Source: CAWBRT01 sp963832785
GTDB lineage: Bacteria > Acidobacteriota > Terriglobia > Terriglobales > Acidobacteriaceae
Direction: 5' to 3'
Length of the DNA stretch: 64,000 bases
Assembly (NCBI GenBank): GCA_963832785.1
Contig: CAWHVF010000005.1
Location: 744,001 to 808,000 of the forward strand
Part shown: positions 9,001 through 17,688 of the stretch, piece by piece
Numbering within the stretch: position 1 is the stretch's first letter
How the letters are laid out: each line of letters begins with the position of its first letter
The notes under the pieces: model-generated
What the model saw: the letters and a program-made list of their open reading frames with translations, nothing else
Databases searched by the model: none
What the model was told of the DNA's origin: nothing
Translations under genes and position numbers: made by a program

Positions 9001-10765
9001 GGAGCAGGAGTTCCGCAAGAAGTCAGGCGAGCTTTTTGTAGCCGAGCTTTCGGCGCAAATCCTGGTTATCGGCGGAGTGAACTGGGTCCTTTCCACCTTT
9101 ATCGACATTACCGCGCGCAAACGAGCCGAAGAAGAGATCAGCCAGCGCAATGCCGTGCTCAGCGGCATGAATACCATCTTCGAGGAGGCGCTCCGCTGCG
9201 AGTCGGACGAAGAACTTGGGCAGACCTGCCTGCGGGTGGCCGAACAGCTCACCGGCAGCAAGTTCGGGTTTATCGGAGAAATCGGGGCAGACGGCTTGTT
9301 ACATGACCTGGCGGTGAGCGACCTCGGCTGGGAACTTTGTGCCATGTACGACAAGAGCGGTCATCGCCGCCCGCCCGGCAATTTCAAGATCCAAAGCGTA
9401 TATGGCCGGGTATTGAAGGACGGCAAGAGCGTGCTGACAAACGACCCCGCCCGGCATCCCGACAGCACTGGCTTGCCTGCGGGTCATCCGGCATTGACCG
9501 CGTTTTTGGGGGTGCCGCTGATCGATAAAGGCCGCACTATTGGCATGATCGCGGTGGCCAATCGCGAGGGCGGCTACCGCGAGCAGCACGCCCAATCGCT
9601 GGAAGCCCTGGCCCCGGCCATTATCCAGGCCCTTCACCGCACCCGGGCCGAGCGCGCCCTGCGCTCCAACGAGGCGCGGCTGCGGCTGGCATTGAACGCC
9701 GCCAAGTCCGGCACCTGGGAATGGGACCTGCGCACCAACATGAACAAATGGTCGTACGAGATCTGGAGTCTCTACGGCATGAAGCCATATAGCTGCGAGC
9801 CTTCCTACGCGAACTGGCTGGCGACGATCCACCCTGAAGACCGCGAGACAGCTAGGCGGAAAATCCAGGAAGCGGCCGCCGGCAGCGCGGAGCTGAACAT
9901 CGAGTATCGCGTGCCGGGCGCAAGCGACCAGGTCCGCTGGCTGGCTATTCGGGGCCGTCCGCTATTCGACTCCAAAGGCGAGGCCGCCAGCTATATCGGC
10001 ATCGCCATGGACATTACCGACCGCAAACAGGCTGAGCAGGCCCTGATCCGCAGCGAAAAGCTGGCTTCGGTGGGCCGGATGGCGGCCGCCATGGCGCACG
10101 AGATCAATAATCCGCTGGAAGCGGTCACCAACACGCTATACATCGCTAAACAGACTAAAGGGCTGCCGGAAGCGGCGCGCCTGTACCTGGAGACCGCCGA
10201 CGCGGAGCTGAAACGGGTAGCGCATATTACCCGGCAGTCGCTCGGCTTTTACCGCGAATCCAACTCGCCGACGCTGACCTCGATTCCCGCCGTGATGGAT
10301 TCCGCCATTGACCTGCTGAGGAGCAAAACCAGAGTCAAGCACGCGGTGATCCGGAGGCAGTGGCATGGCGACCTGCAAGTCACCGCCGTGGCCAGCGAAC
10401 TGCGTCAGGTATTTTCCAACCTGCTGGCCAACAGCCTGGACGCCATAGATGAGCGGGGCGGCATCACGCTGCGGGTCTCGCCCGCCGTCGACGCCAGGGG
10501 CCGGCACTGCGTCCGGGTGACCATAGCCGACAACGGCAGAGGCATCAGCACCAGTTCGCGGCCACATGTATTCGAGCCTTTCTTCACCACCAAGGGCGCA
10601 CTCGGGACCGGCCTCGGCCTGTGGGTAAGCAAACAGATCATAGAGAAGCATGGCGGCAGTATCCGCATGCGCTCCAGCACCGGCGGAGCGCGCCGCGGGA
10701 CCGTATTCTCGATTCTGCTGCCGGTACAGCCCGCAACCGCGCGCGGCCACGCAGCGGGCGCTTGA
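6053..10765 (+). CDS. Membrane sensor histidine kinase with multiple PAS and GAF domains
   Basis: The 1570-residue protein has a GTGAGGAG ribosome site just before its ATG. Residues 15-265 form about seven membrane helices (a MASE-like sensor). Then follow PAS domains at roughly 285-410, 430-537 and 549-662, a coiled coil, a GAF at 720-896, a PAS at 902-1022, a second GAF at 1026-1196 and a fifth PAS at 1209-1326. The HisKA motif MAAAMAHEINNPLEA places the phosphorylated His at 1349. HATPase boxes follow (NLLANSLDA, DNGRGIS, GTGLGLWVSKQI). No receiver domain is fused and no response regulator is adjacent. Confidence 0.93.
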   Translation: MGNRTDKAGSRSLSFLPIPVLIIGMTVIHFAVRPTIFYEPAWLLPITNTIFVTAVGVVVAYVAMKNYLATGRIQVLLLGCGLLSFGLGGVVAGWVRSLPGGANLNVTIYNTAALLGGIFHFAAAFLLLAGVSPEAGTKRKRWWLFFSYIGGAAFTALFTQAALWGMIPPFFIQGVGPTTLRQTVLGSADVLFIFSFVIFMGWYLRRREAFLYWYSSALALTAISLTGFFIESAVGSPIGWLSRGSQYLGGIYFLIAIATAARTAQGRKASIDRALAAALSPSEESFLRTIFDNLSERLFACDQEGNVILVNDAARNLYGIEEPVPWPVSRLTAVIEIFQLDGRQLPPSEWPVARVLRGEQLSSIELRVRTKATGKESILSYSGAPVRDRNGAVVMAVLTSEDITERRQTEEALRRAGEERQAAEIVHAERQRLLEVLETLPAMICLLTPDYHVAFANRSFREKFGESHGQHCYEYCFGLSKPCDFCQSFNVLKTGHPHHWEVVSPDSTVIDVHDFPFTDVDGSPLILEMDLDITKRRRAEEALRQANAYNRSLLEASLDPLVTIGPDGKITDVNAAAEAARGCPRAELIGTDFSDYFAEPEKARAGYLQAFQEGFVRDYPLELLHRDGHLTPVLYNATVYRDAGGKTVGVFAAARDISERRRTEAELARHRQHLEELVKERTIQLETANAQLRAEVAERKRSEAQLHKLNRTLTAYSHSIQALLHAESEPALLDQVCRIVINDCGYAMAWIGFAENDSDKTVRPVAHAGLDAGYLDFAGISWGDNERGSGPTGMAIRTGEPSVCRDMLTDPKFEPWRKNALQRGFASSLVLPLTLPVGHLAAAAAPGPELAGGKVFGALTIYSKKLDPFSADEVTLLSDLAEDLAYGIGTLRISAAHEQAGEALRLSEEKFAKAFTGNPAAISLTRLEDGLFLDVNDTWVMMIGYRREEVIGHYSRKMNLWPTPEAAARFVEELREKGSLHGWEQEFRKKSGELFVAELSAQILVIGGVNWVLSTFIDITARKRAEEEISQRNAVLSGMNTIFEEALRCESDEELGQTCLRVAEQLTGSKFGFIGEIGADGLLHDLAVSDLGWELCAMYDKSGHRRPPGNFKIQSVYGRVLKDGKSVLTNDPARHPDSTGLPAGHPALTAFLGVPLIDKGRTIGMIAVANREGGYREQHAQSLEALAPAIIQALHRTRAERALRSNEARLRLALNAAKSGTWEWDLRTNMNKWSYEIWSLYGMKPYSCEPSYANWLATIHPEDRETARRKIQEAAAGSAELNIEYRVPGASDQVRWLAIRGRPLFDSKGEAASYIGIAMDITDRKQAEQALIRSEKLASVGRMAAAMAHEINNPLEAVTNTLYIAKQTKGLPEAARLYLETADAELKRVAHITRQSLGFYRESNSPTLTSIPAVMDSAIDLLRSKTRVKHAVIRRQWHGDLQVTAVASELRQVFSNLLANSLDAIDERGGITLRVSPAVDARGRHCVRVTIADNGRGISTSSRPHVFEPFFTTKGALGTGLGLWVSKQIIEKHGGSIRMRSSTGGARRGTVFSILLPVQPATARGHAAGA

Positions 10766-10775
10766 AATGCCTGGC

Positions 10776-10871
10776 AATCCTTGCCTCAATCCTTGCCTCA
10801 ATCCTTGCCTCAATCCTTGCCTCAATCCTTGCCTCAATCCTTGCCTCAATCCTTGCCTCAATCCTTGCCTC
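10776..10871 (+). repeat. Tandem repeat, eight exact copies of a 12-bp unit
   Basis: AATCCTTGCCTC is repeated eight times without a mismatch, and a partial ninth copy follows. It begins 11 bases after the kinase stop codon and ends about 85 bases before the next gene. Because 12 is a multiple of three, every frame reads as a tetrapeptide repeat, but no gene uses it. Confidence 0.97.
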
Positions 10872-10956
10872 AATCATGCCCCTTCGCCCCGGTAAAGGTG
10901 CGGGCAGTCCCACGCAATCGCCTGCCGCAGTATAAAATCTGAAGAGGCTCCGCAAA

Positions 10957-12072
10957 ATGAAAGTTCCGCTTCTTGATCTCAAAGCGCAATGGGCCACGAT
11001 TCGCGAAGAGGCCCTGCAGGCGGTTGCCGAGGTGCTCGACTCCCAGGTCTGCATCGGCGGCCCCAAGCTGGACGAGCTGGAGCGGAACATCGCGGCCATC
11101 AGCGGCTGCAAGTTTGCCGTCGGCGTTTCCAGCGGCACCGACGCGCTCCTTTGCAGCCTGATGGCCCTCGACATCGGGCCCGGCGATGAGGTGATCACCA
11201 CCCCGTTCACCTTTTTCGCCACCGCCGGCTCGATCGTGCGCACCGGCGCCACTCCCGTTTTTGTCGATATCGATCCGCGCACATACAACATCAATCCCGT
11301 GCTGCTAGAGCCGGCCGTGACGAAACGGACCAAGGCCATCATGCCAGTGCACCTGTTCGGCCAGATGTGCGACATGGACCCGATCATGGAGATCGCTGGC
11401 AAGCACCGCCTGCACGTCATCGAGGACGCGGCGCAGGCAATCACGGCGGCCTATAAAGGCCGCCAGGCCGGCAGCATCGGGACGTGCGGCTGCTTCAGCT
11501 TTTATCCGACTAAGAACCTTGGAGGCGCCGGCGACGGAGGCATGATCGTCACCAACGACGAGGCGCTCCGGCAGCGGTTGGTGCTGCTGCGCAATCATGG
11601 CGCCGAAGCCAAATATTTCCACAAGCGCATTGGCGGCAACTTCCGCCTGGACGCGATTCAGGCAGCCTTGCTGCTGGCCAAGCTGCCGCACCTGGACGCC
11701 TGGTCGCAAGCCCGGCGGCTGAATGCCGCCAGCTACGACGAGCGGTTCGCAGGCTCGTCCGTGTGCCCTCCGTATGTCCCCCCGGATTGCCACAGCATTT
11801 ACAACCAGTACGTCGTACGGGTTGCCCGGCGCGACCAGCTCATGGCGCACCTTCAGCGGCGGGAGATCGGCAGCGAAATCTACTACCCGCTGCCGCTGCA
11901 CCTGCAGGAGTGTTTCCGGTCACTCGGATATGACCAGCACGCCTTCCCCCAGGCGGCAAGCGCCGCGCGCGAGGTCCTGGCCCTTCCCTGCTATCCGGAG
12001 CTGAGTCCCGGGCAGGTGGCGTACGTGGCGGAGACGGTCCTGGAATTCGTCACTGACAACCCCGGCAAATGA
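10957..12072 (+). CDS. DegT/DnrJ/EryC1/StrS-family sugar aminotransferase
   Basis: The 371-residue PLP enzyme shows the family order: VPLLDLKAQ at the N-terminus, VSSGTDALLCSLMAL, TTPFTFFATAGSI, EDAAQAI, the Schiff-base lysine at residue 186 in FYPTKNLGG, then RNHGAEAKY and GGNFRLDAIQAALLLAKL. These enzymes aminate keto-sugar nucleotides for polysaccharide, glycolipid or O-antigen sugars. The closest pattern is the WbpE/QdtB type, but the exact sugar cannot be read from sequence. The neighbourhood of lipid and sugar transferases supports an envelope role. Confidence 0.88.
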   Translation: MKVPLLDLKAQWATIREEALQAVAEVLDSQVCIGGPKLDELERNIAAISGCKFAVGVSSGTDALLCSLMALDIGPGDEVITTPFTFFATAGSIVRTGATPVFVDIDPRTYNINPVLLEPAVTKRTKAIMPVHLFGQMCDMDPIMEIAGKHRLHVIEDAAQAITAAYKGRQAGSIGTCGCFSFYPTKNLGGAGDGGMIVTNDEALRQRLVLLRNHGAEAKYFHKRIGGNFRLDAIQAALLLAKLPHLDAWSQARRLNAASYDERFAGSSVCPPYVPPDCHSIYNQYVVRVARRDQLMAHLQRREIGSEIYYPLPLHLQECFRSLGYDQHAFPQAASAAREVLALPCYPELSPGQVAYVAETVLEFVTDNPGK

Positions 12073-12082
12073 CGCGTCCGCA

Positions 12083-12631
12083 TCAGCGCTGGCTGACTTC
12101 GCCCGCCTTCACCCGGCGATTGAATTCGGCGGACTGGCCGCGCGGTGTGCTCAGAGATTTCCAGCCGGAGTACTGAAGGTGCTTCGCCAGGAAAACGATC
12201 TGCCCGCAGTGGTAGGCGTGGTGCGTCAACTGCCGGTTGATCGCCTGCATCACCGAGTGCGCCTCGCCCCGGATGGTCACGATGCGCTCGAGGTCCGCGG
12301 GGGAGAGCGCCTCCATCGCAGCAAACAGGCACTTCCAGCCGGATTCCCACATGTCCATCAACCGGCGGCGATCGGCTGGCGGCTCCATGAATTCGCCGTC
12401 GCGATTGCGGCCCGGTTTTTCGCCGTCGCTGGTGAGGAAGTCCGTCCAGCGCGACCGCATGTTTCCGGCCATGTGCTTGACGATTACCGCGATCGAGTTC
12501 ATCTCCGGGTCCAGCACCGCTACAAGCTGCTCATCGGTGACCTGCGCCATCGCGCCTTCGCCCACCTTCTTGTAATGGCGAAACAGAGACAGGGAATCCT
12601 CCAGATAAGACGTCGTGAATTTCAGCGCCAT
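12083..12631 (-). CDS. DinB-superfamily protein (DUF1572)
   Basis: The 182-residue protein has the four-helix DinB-like layout with the metal-ligand histidines expected for this fold: one in VIVKHMAGNM near residue 55 and a pair in LTHHAYHCGQIVFLAKHL near residues 138-144. Members bind a divalent metal and are thought to act as thiol-dependent or other small-molecule transferases; no reaction can be assigned here. The ATG at 12631 is preferred over an upstream TTG. It is convergent with the aminotransferase gene, 10 bases apart. Confidence 0.8.
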   Translation of the reverse strand: MALKFTTSYLEDSLSLFRHYKKVGEGAMAQVTDEQLVAVLDPEMNSIAVIVKHMAGNMRSRWTDFLTSDGEKPGRNRDGEFMEPPADRRRLMDMWESGWKCLFAAMEALSPADLERIVTIRGEAHSVMQAINRQLTHHAYHCGQIVFLAKHLQYSGWKSLSTPRGQSAEFNRRVKAGEVSQR

Positions 12632-12895
12632 GAGTGGCAATGTTATACGAAAAGGCGGGATAGGGCATCCCCAGCCATAATCTCGCGGCTGAGGTGCAGG
12701 GCAAAGATGGATGGACCTGGTTTGTGCGGGCCGGATTCGCCTTCATTATCCGGCGCTGCGCTGGCTTCTCGTGGCTGTGGGTCGCAGGCGCTAAAAGCTG
12801 AAGTGTTTTTGCCTGCCAGCTTGCCTCCGGCGGTGGAAGTTGATAGGCTCGATTTCTAAGGGAACTCTGAACAGGGACGGGTAGTCGGCCAGAGG

Positions 12896-14092
12896 ATGTC
12901 AATGGTTGAAAGCGTGACCCGCTACGCATTGCTTGCTGTCGCGGTCTTTCCATTTATTTATTATTTAATCGCGATCTATAGCGCGGGGCGCTTTTTCCGG
13001 GAAGGCAAGCATAGTGTCCTGAATGGCAGCTTCACCCCGCCGGTCAGTGTCCTGAAGCCGGCGCATGGGATCGATCCCGAGCCGCTGGAGAACTTCTCCA
13101 GCTTCTTTCAGCAGAACTACCCCGATTACGAAATCATTTTTTGCGTGGATGAAGATCCTTCTCCGATGCTCTCCGTACTGGAGGAGCTGCGCCGGCGCTT
13201 CCCCGACCGCCCTTTCCGGGTGCTTTACGGCTCCGGGCTTGACGTGGCCAACGACAAAGTGGGCAAACTCGCCCGCCTGGTCTCGGAAGCGCGGCACGAG
13301 GTCCTGGTAATCAACGACAGCGACGTGCGCGTCGAGCCGAATTACCTGCGCACCCTCGTGGCGCCCCTGGCCAACGAAAACACAGGGGCGGTGACCTGCT
13401 TTTACGTTCCCACCAAGCAGGCGGGATTCGTAGATGGCGTGCAGTGGATGGGGATGTTTTCCGACTTTTTTGCCGGCATCCTGGTTGCCAGATGCCTGGA
13501 CGGGGTGAAATTCGCGCTGGGAACGACCATCGCCACCACGCGAAAGGCCCTGGCGGGCTTTGGCGGATATGAAGCTATCGCCAACCGGCCGGCGGACGAC
13601 ATGCTGGTCGGACGCCTCATCGCCGGCCAAGGATACAAGGTTGAGTTGTTGCCGTACGCAGTCGAGACCGTACCCGACTACCACTCGTTCGCCAGCCTCT
13701 TCCACAAGCGCCTGCGCTGGATGGTGGTCATGCGGCACATGCGGCCATGGGGACATCTCGGGATGCTGTTCACGCTGGGATTGCCGTGGGTGCTTGTGGC
13801 CGCCGCCCTGCATCCCCCGGCCGCGGCCATCTGCGGCTATTGCGGGGCGTACGCGCTTTTGCGGGCCTGGATGACCTGGATCATCGGCGTCTCCGGACTG
13901 AAACAGAAGACGCTGTGGAAGCAATTTCCGCTGATCGCGGTCTGGGACGCGCTGGCGTTCATAATGTGGCTGGTCAGCTTTACCCGCAACACCATCCGCT
14001 GGCGCGATGCCGACTACCGCATCCAGAATGGCGAACTCATCCCTGTAAATACTGCTCCCCACCCGGTCGAAGACGTGTCAGCGGTGAAATAA
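12896..14092 (+). CDS. hpnI: HpnI/ceramide-glucosyltransferase-like GT21 glycosyltransferase
   Basis: The 398-residue protein has an N-terminal membrane helix (10-30), then a GT21 catalytic domain with VSVLKPAHGIDPEPLENFSSFF, CVDEDPSP, the D-x-D-like NDSDVRVEPNYL, and the HKRLRWMVVMRHMRP version of the (Q/R)xxRW motif, followed by C-terminal membrane helices. It resembles HpnI, which adds N-acetylglucosamine to bacteriohopanetetrol, and bacterial ceramide glucosyltransferases. No other hpn gene is in the window, so the acceptor (hopanoid or ceramide) is not settled. Confidence 0.82.
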   Translation: MSMVESVTRYALLAVAVFPFIYYLIAIYSAGRFFREGKHSVLNGSFTPPVSVLKPAHGIDPEPLENFSSFFQQNYPDYEIIFCVDEDPSPMLSVLEELRRRFPDRPFRVLYGSGLDVANDKVGKLARLVSEARHEVLVINDSDVRVEPNYLRTLVAPLANENTGAVTCFYVPTKQAGFVDGVQWMGMFSDFFAGILVARCLDGVKFALGTTIATTRKALAGFGGYEAIANRPADDMLVGRLIAGQGYKVELLPYAVETVPDYHSFASLFHKRLRWMVVMRHMRPWGHLGMLFTLGLPWVLVAAALHPPAAAICGYCGAYALLRAWMTWIIGVSGLKQKTLWKQFPLIAVWDALAFIMWLVSFTRNTIRWRDADYRIQNGELIPVNTAPHPVEDVSAVK

Positions 14093-14105
14093 GCTTACAG
14101 CTTTT

Positions 14106-14497
14106 TTCATAAATGGCTTTGAAGGTGCATTATCGTGGAAGCCCACGGCTTCAGCCGTGGGAGCAAGAACAGAGGAAACCGGCTTTATTTGAGTACTGCA
14201 AAAATAATGTCCTCCCAAAATATGAATTGTCATTCCGACCGGAGCCGCGCGGCGGAGTGGAGGAACCTTGTGTTTGGTGCCGGAAAACACAAGGTGGCTC
14301 GACTGCGGCGCTGCGCGCCTCCGCTCGCCATGACAACTTTCCAGTGGGCACCTGATTGCAGGGTGTAGGACATTACATATGCAGCCCTCAAATAGCCGCC
14401 GTGACGGCGTGTCCACAGAGCGCCTAAAGGCGTCATTGTTAAGCTCACTGTTTCCCACGCCTAAAGGCGTGGGCTTCCACCAGTTCCATTTATGAAA
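14106..14497. repeat. Palindromic element with IS200/REP-like hairpins, split by a second element
   Basis: TTTCATAAATGG at the left and CCATTTATGAAA at the right (ending 14497) are exact inverted ends. Just inside, GTGGAAGCCCACGGCTTC and GCGTGGGCTTCCAC form matching arms, each with its own small hairpin such as CCCACGCCTAAAGGCGTGGG. Such hairpins are typical of REP or IS200/IS605-derived sequences. The unit at 14181-14397 appears to have inserted inside it. The right end lies 7 bases from the sqdB stop codon. Confidence 0.7.
14181..14397 (+). repeat. MITE-like element, copy A (direct copy at 41081-41313)
   Basis: About 205 bp from TTGAGTACTGC to GCAGCCCTCAA are shared with the second copy 27 kb away. 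The ends are inverted: GGCT-ATTTGAG at one side and CTCAAATAGCC at the other. Internally GTCATTCCGACCGGAGCCGC and the inverse CGCTCGCCATGACAA form another palindrome. It has no coding potential of its own. Confidence 0.85.
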
Positions 14498-14503
14498 CAA
14501 ATT

Positions 14504-15694
14504 CTAGGGAACGGCGCCAATCTGTTTGCGGCCGAACGAGCGCGTCTGCCGCCACTCCACGGTGGGCCGCATGAGCGAAACGTCTACCGCCTGCCGGTAG
14601 CGTATGGCGACGTTCATCAGCGAATCCAGCAGCGAGTCGGACAGGAAGTGCGGCTGCAGTCCCAGGTCCAGCAGCTTGGTGTGCTTGGCCTTGTAATAGT
14701 GTTCTTCGGCTTCTACCCGCGGATCGGGCAGGTGCTCGATTACGGCCTTCAAGCCCAGCTTGGCGCCGGCCGCCTCCACCATTTGCGCCAGCCCCAGCAC
14801 GGAGAATTGCTCGGTGAACTGGTTGTAGACGCGGCATTCGCCAGGGGCGGCCGGGTTCAGGCAGGCCAGTTCAATGCAGCGGACGGTGTCGCGCAGGTCG
14901 AGAAATCCGCGCGTCTGCCCGCCCTTGCCGTAAACCGTCAGCGGGTGGCCGATGGCGGCCTGGACGCAGAACCGGTTCAGGACGGTGCCGAAAACCTCGT
15001 CGTAGTCGAAGCGGTTGATCAGCGCCTCGTCCATGGCCACCTCGTCGGTCATGGTGCCGTAGACGACGCCCTGGTTCAGTTCGGTGGCGCGCAGCTTCCA
15101 TATGCGGCAGGCGAACATGATGTTGTGGCTGTCGTGCACCTTGGAAAGGTGATAGTAGGAGCCGGCCTGCTTAGGGTATGGCAGTATGTCCTCTCTGCCA
15201 TTGTGCGTTACCTTGATGTAGCCCTCTTCGATGTCGATGTTGGGCGTGCCGTACTCGCCCATGGTTCCCAGCTTGATCAGGTGGCAATCCGGCTGGAATT
15301 CGCGCAGGGCGAACAGCACGTTCAAGGTCCCGACAACGTTGTTTACCTGGGTAAAGACGGCGTGCTTGCGGTCGATCATGGAATACGGAGCCGACCGCTG
15401 CTCGGCAAAATGAACCGCGGCTTCCGGCTCGAACTGCCGGAAGAAGGAAGACAGGAAATCGTAGTCGACGATGTCGCCCACGAAGGAATCGACGTGCCGC
15501 CCGGTCAACTGCTTCCACACCCGCAGGCGGTCGGAAAGCGGCCGAATGGGGGTAAGGGTCTGCGCCCCGAGTTCGTGATCCCACTGCCGGCGCAGGAAGT
15601 TGTCGACTATGGCTACCCTGTGCCCCTTCGCCGAAAGATACAGCGCGGTTGCCCATCCGCAGTAACCGTCGCCGCCAAGCACCGCAATCCTCAT
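14504..15694 (-). CDS. sqdB: UDP-sulfoquinovose synthase
   Basis: The 396-residue short-chain dehydrogenase-type protein begins MRIAVLGGDGYCGWATA (NAD site). It carries near-diagnostic SQD1/SqdB segments: EQRSAPYSMIDR, LGTMGEYGTPNIDIEEGYI, YPKQAGSYYHLSKVHDSHN with the Tyr and Lys of the active site, and VYGKGGQTRGFLDLRDTV. It makes UDP-sulfoquinovose from UDP-glucose and sulfite for sulfolipid (SQDG) synthesis. AGGAGG lies 6-9 bases before the ATG at 15694. The lipid transferase SqdX/SqdD is not in the window. Confidence 0.95.
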   Translation of the reverse strand: MRIAVLGGDGYCGWATALYLSAKGHRVAIVDNFLRRQWDHELGAQTLTPIRPLSDRLRVWKQLTGRHVDSFVGDIVDYDFLSSFFRQFEPEAAVHFAEQRSAPYSMIDRKHAVFTQVNNVVGTLNVLFALREFQPDCHLIKLGTMGEYGTPNIDIEEGYIKVTHNGREDILPYPKQAGSYYHLSKVHDSHNIMFACRIWKLRATELNQGVVYGTMTDEVAMDEALINRFDYDEVFGTVLNRFCVQAAIGHPLTVYGKGGQTRGFLDLRDTVRCIELACLNPAAPGECRVYNQFTEQFSVLGLAQMVEAAGAKLGLKAVIEHLPDPRVEAEEHYYKAKHTKLLDLGLQPHFLSDSLLDSLMNVAIRYRQAVDVSLMRPTVEWRQTRSFGRKQIGAVP

Positions 15695-15816
15695 TACCCT
15701 TCCTCCTGGACCGTAGCCTTCATCGATGGAACCGGCGCGAACAGCCGGCATCCGACAGCAGCACAAAAAGTGATTTTGCCCTTCATTCTACCATCGTACT
15801 TTCGCCGGTCCGCGCC

Positions 15817-17688
15817 TCACCCTCCGCCGGATTGCGGCAAAGCAAGGTTGGTCAAAAGAACCTTACCTCCGCTTTCGGCGACCAGCTTGAGCTGCGAGGG
15901 TCCGACCAACGCTTCCAGGTGCGGCACCGAGGACTTGGTGGAGACCAGGTAGTAGCGGTCCGGCTCAAGCCACAGCTTCCGGAACTGGGAATCGTCGATG
16001 AACACCTGCGGCGCACCGGGCGCGTAGGATCCATACTCCAGATTTTGCCGCCTGCCGTTCAGCAGTAACGCCGTGCGATTGGTATAGAAGAACACGGAAG
16101 AAAAAGGATAGACGTGGCCCTGGGAGATCAATTTACCCTGTGGTGAACGCAGCAATGCTTCGGCCAGCGGCCGCGACGACATGTAGGGATCGAAGACCAC
16201 CATCGCCAGGCGGGCTGCCTGAAAAAAGATGACCATCATGATGGCGGCAGCGAAGAACGCCTGCCGGCCGCGGGCGCGCAGCGTCCCGGCGGTCCCAATG
16301 AGGAACGCGGCGGCGGCAATGGCCAGCGGCAGGCGCAGGTAAGCGAACGAACTCAGCGTCAGGTCCTCCATGTGCCCCAGCGATAAGCTATAAGCCTCCG
16401 GGTGATGGGTGAGGGCGCTGGCGATATCGCCAGGCGCGGGCACGTGCCACACCGCGAACAGGATGGTAAGCAGCGAGAGGGCAACGATGGCCGAAACCAG
16501 CGCCAGCACGCGCGTGCCGCGCCGCACCCAAACGTCGTCCGCCGCCATGGCGCAGCCCAGCAGCAGCGCCAGCGCCGGATAACACGGCATCGAGTAGTAT
16601 TCCTGGGTGGTCGAGAAGGTGAAGAAGACCAGAATAAACACCACCCAGCAGAGCGCCAGCAACCGCGTCCGGCCGGCGCGGTCGATTGGACGGTAGGAAA
16701 GCTTGATCGTGCCCGGCAGGTATACGCTCCAGGGAAACAGCCAGAGCAAATGAAATAGCCAGAAGTAGAGGCGCGGCACGGTGTTGTAGTCGCGCGGGTA
16801 GCGCAGGTTCAAAAAGCGCAGAAGCTGCTCGTTGATGAAGTAGAACCAGAGAAAGCCGTGATACTGGCCGGGACCGCTGTGCAGGTCAAAGACGAAGTAG
16901 GGCGGATTGCGCAGGGTCGCCAGGATGTGCCAGGGCGCCGCCACCAGCAGAACCAGCGCTATGCCGCTGGGCAGGCGCAGCCGCTTCCACACCGCGGCGG
17001 AAAAGAGCTGGCGCGTGGTGGCCAGGTAGAGCAGAACCGCTCCCGCGGGAAAGACCACGGCGATCAAGCTCTTGAGCAACAATCCCAGGCCGAGATTCAC
17101 GTACAGCACGGCCGCCCAAAGGCACGGATGCCGCTCCTGCTCGTCCAGCATGCGCAGGAACGCCCACATCGCCAGCGTGATCGTCAGAGTCAGCATGACG
17201 TCGGGGATCAGGATGCGGGTGAAGAGAAAAAGTCCGACACAGGTGCCTACGCACAGTCCGGCGTACAGTCCCACGCGCCTGCCGAAGGCCCACATGCCGA
17301 ATGCGGCCGTCGTCAGAGCCAGGGCGATGGCCGAGAAGGCGATGGGCAAGCGCGCCGCCCAGTCGAAGGGGCCAAACACGCGGAAGAAAACCGCCATCAC
17401 CCAATAGACCAGGGGCGCTTTCTCCAGGTAGGCTACTCCATCCAGCCGGGCCGTGACCCAATCGCCCGAGGTGAGCATGTTGTGGGCGATCATTGCCTGC
17501 ACGGCGTCCACGTCGTCCATCAGCGACGGCGGCGAGATGATGCACGCCAGGTACACCGCCGCCGCCACGATCAGGACGGCCAGGTATACGTGCCAGTTCC
17601 GGCCCTCGCTCCCAACTCGCCCGCCGCCGGCTTCGGCAGCGCGACTCGCCATCTTTTCATCCAGCGAAACAGGATCAGTAATCCCCAT
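15817..17688 (-). CDS. ArnT-like GT39/GT83 integral membrane glycosyltransferase
   Basis: About 623 residues with roughly twelve membrane helices and a C-terminal soluble domain. The first periplasmic loop has PPSLMDDVDAVQA with the Asp-Asp pair expected of GT-C enzymes, then EKAPLVYW and later TTQEYYSMPCYPALALLLG, both typical of ArnT/PMT relatives. It should transfer a sugar from an undecaprenyl-phosphate carrier to lipid A or another periplasmic acceptor. The ATG at 17688 overlaps asnB by about 118 bases; an internal start at 17655 is possible. No strong ribosome site is seen, so translational coupling to asnB is likely. Confidence 0.85.
   Translation of the reverse strand: MGITDPVSLDEKMASRAAEAGGGRVGSEGRNWHVYLAVLIVAAAVYLACIISPPSLMDDVDAVQAMIAHNMLTSGDWVTARLDGVAYLEKAPLVYWVMAVFFRVFGPFDWAARLPIAFSAIALALTTAAFGMWAFGRRVGLYAGLCVGTCVGLFLFTRILIPDVMLTLTITLAMWAFLRMLDEQERHPCLWAAVLYVNLGLGLLLKSLIAVVFPAGAVLLYLATTRQLFSAAVWKRLRLPSGIALVLLVAAPWHILATLRNPPYFVFDLHSGPGQYHGFLWFYFINEQLLRFLNLRYPRDYNTVPRLYFWLFHLLWLFPWSVYLPGTIKLSYRPIDRAGRTRLLALCWVVFILVFFTFSTTQEYYSMPCYPALALLLGCAMAADDVWVRRGTRVLALVSAIVALSLLTILFAVWHVPAPGDIASALTHHPEAYSLSLGHMEDLTLSSFAYLRLPLAIAAAAFLIGTAGTLRARGRQAFFAAAIMMVIFFQAARLAMVVFDPYMSSRPLAEALLRSPQGKLISQGHVYPFSSVFFYTNRTALLLNGRRQNLEYGSYAPGAPQVFIDDSQFRKLWLEPDRYYLVSTKSSVPHLEALVGPSQLKLVAESGGKVLLTNLALPQSGGG

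Noticed and set aside
10776..10871. Possible CRISPR array
   Set aside because: The 12-bp units are contiguous with no spacers, and no cas genes are nearby.
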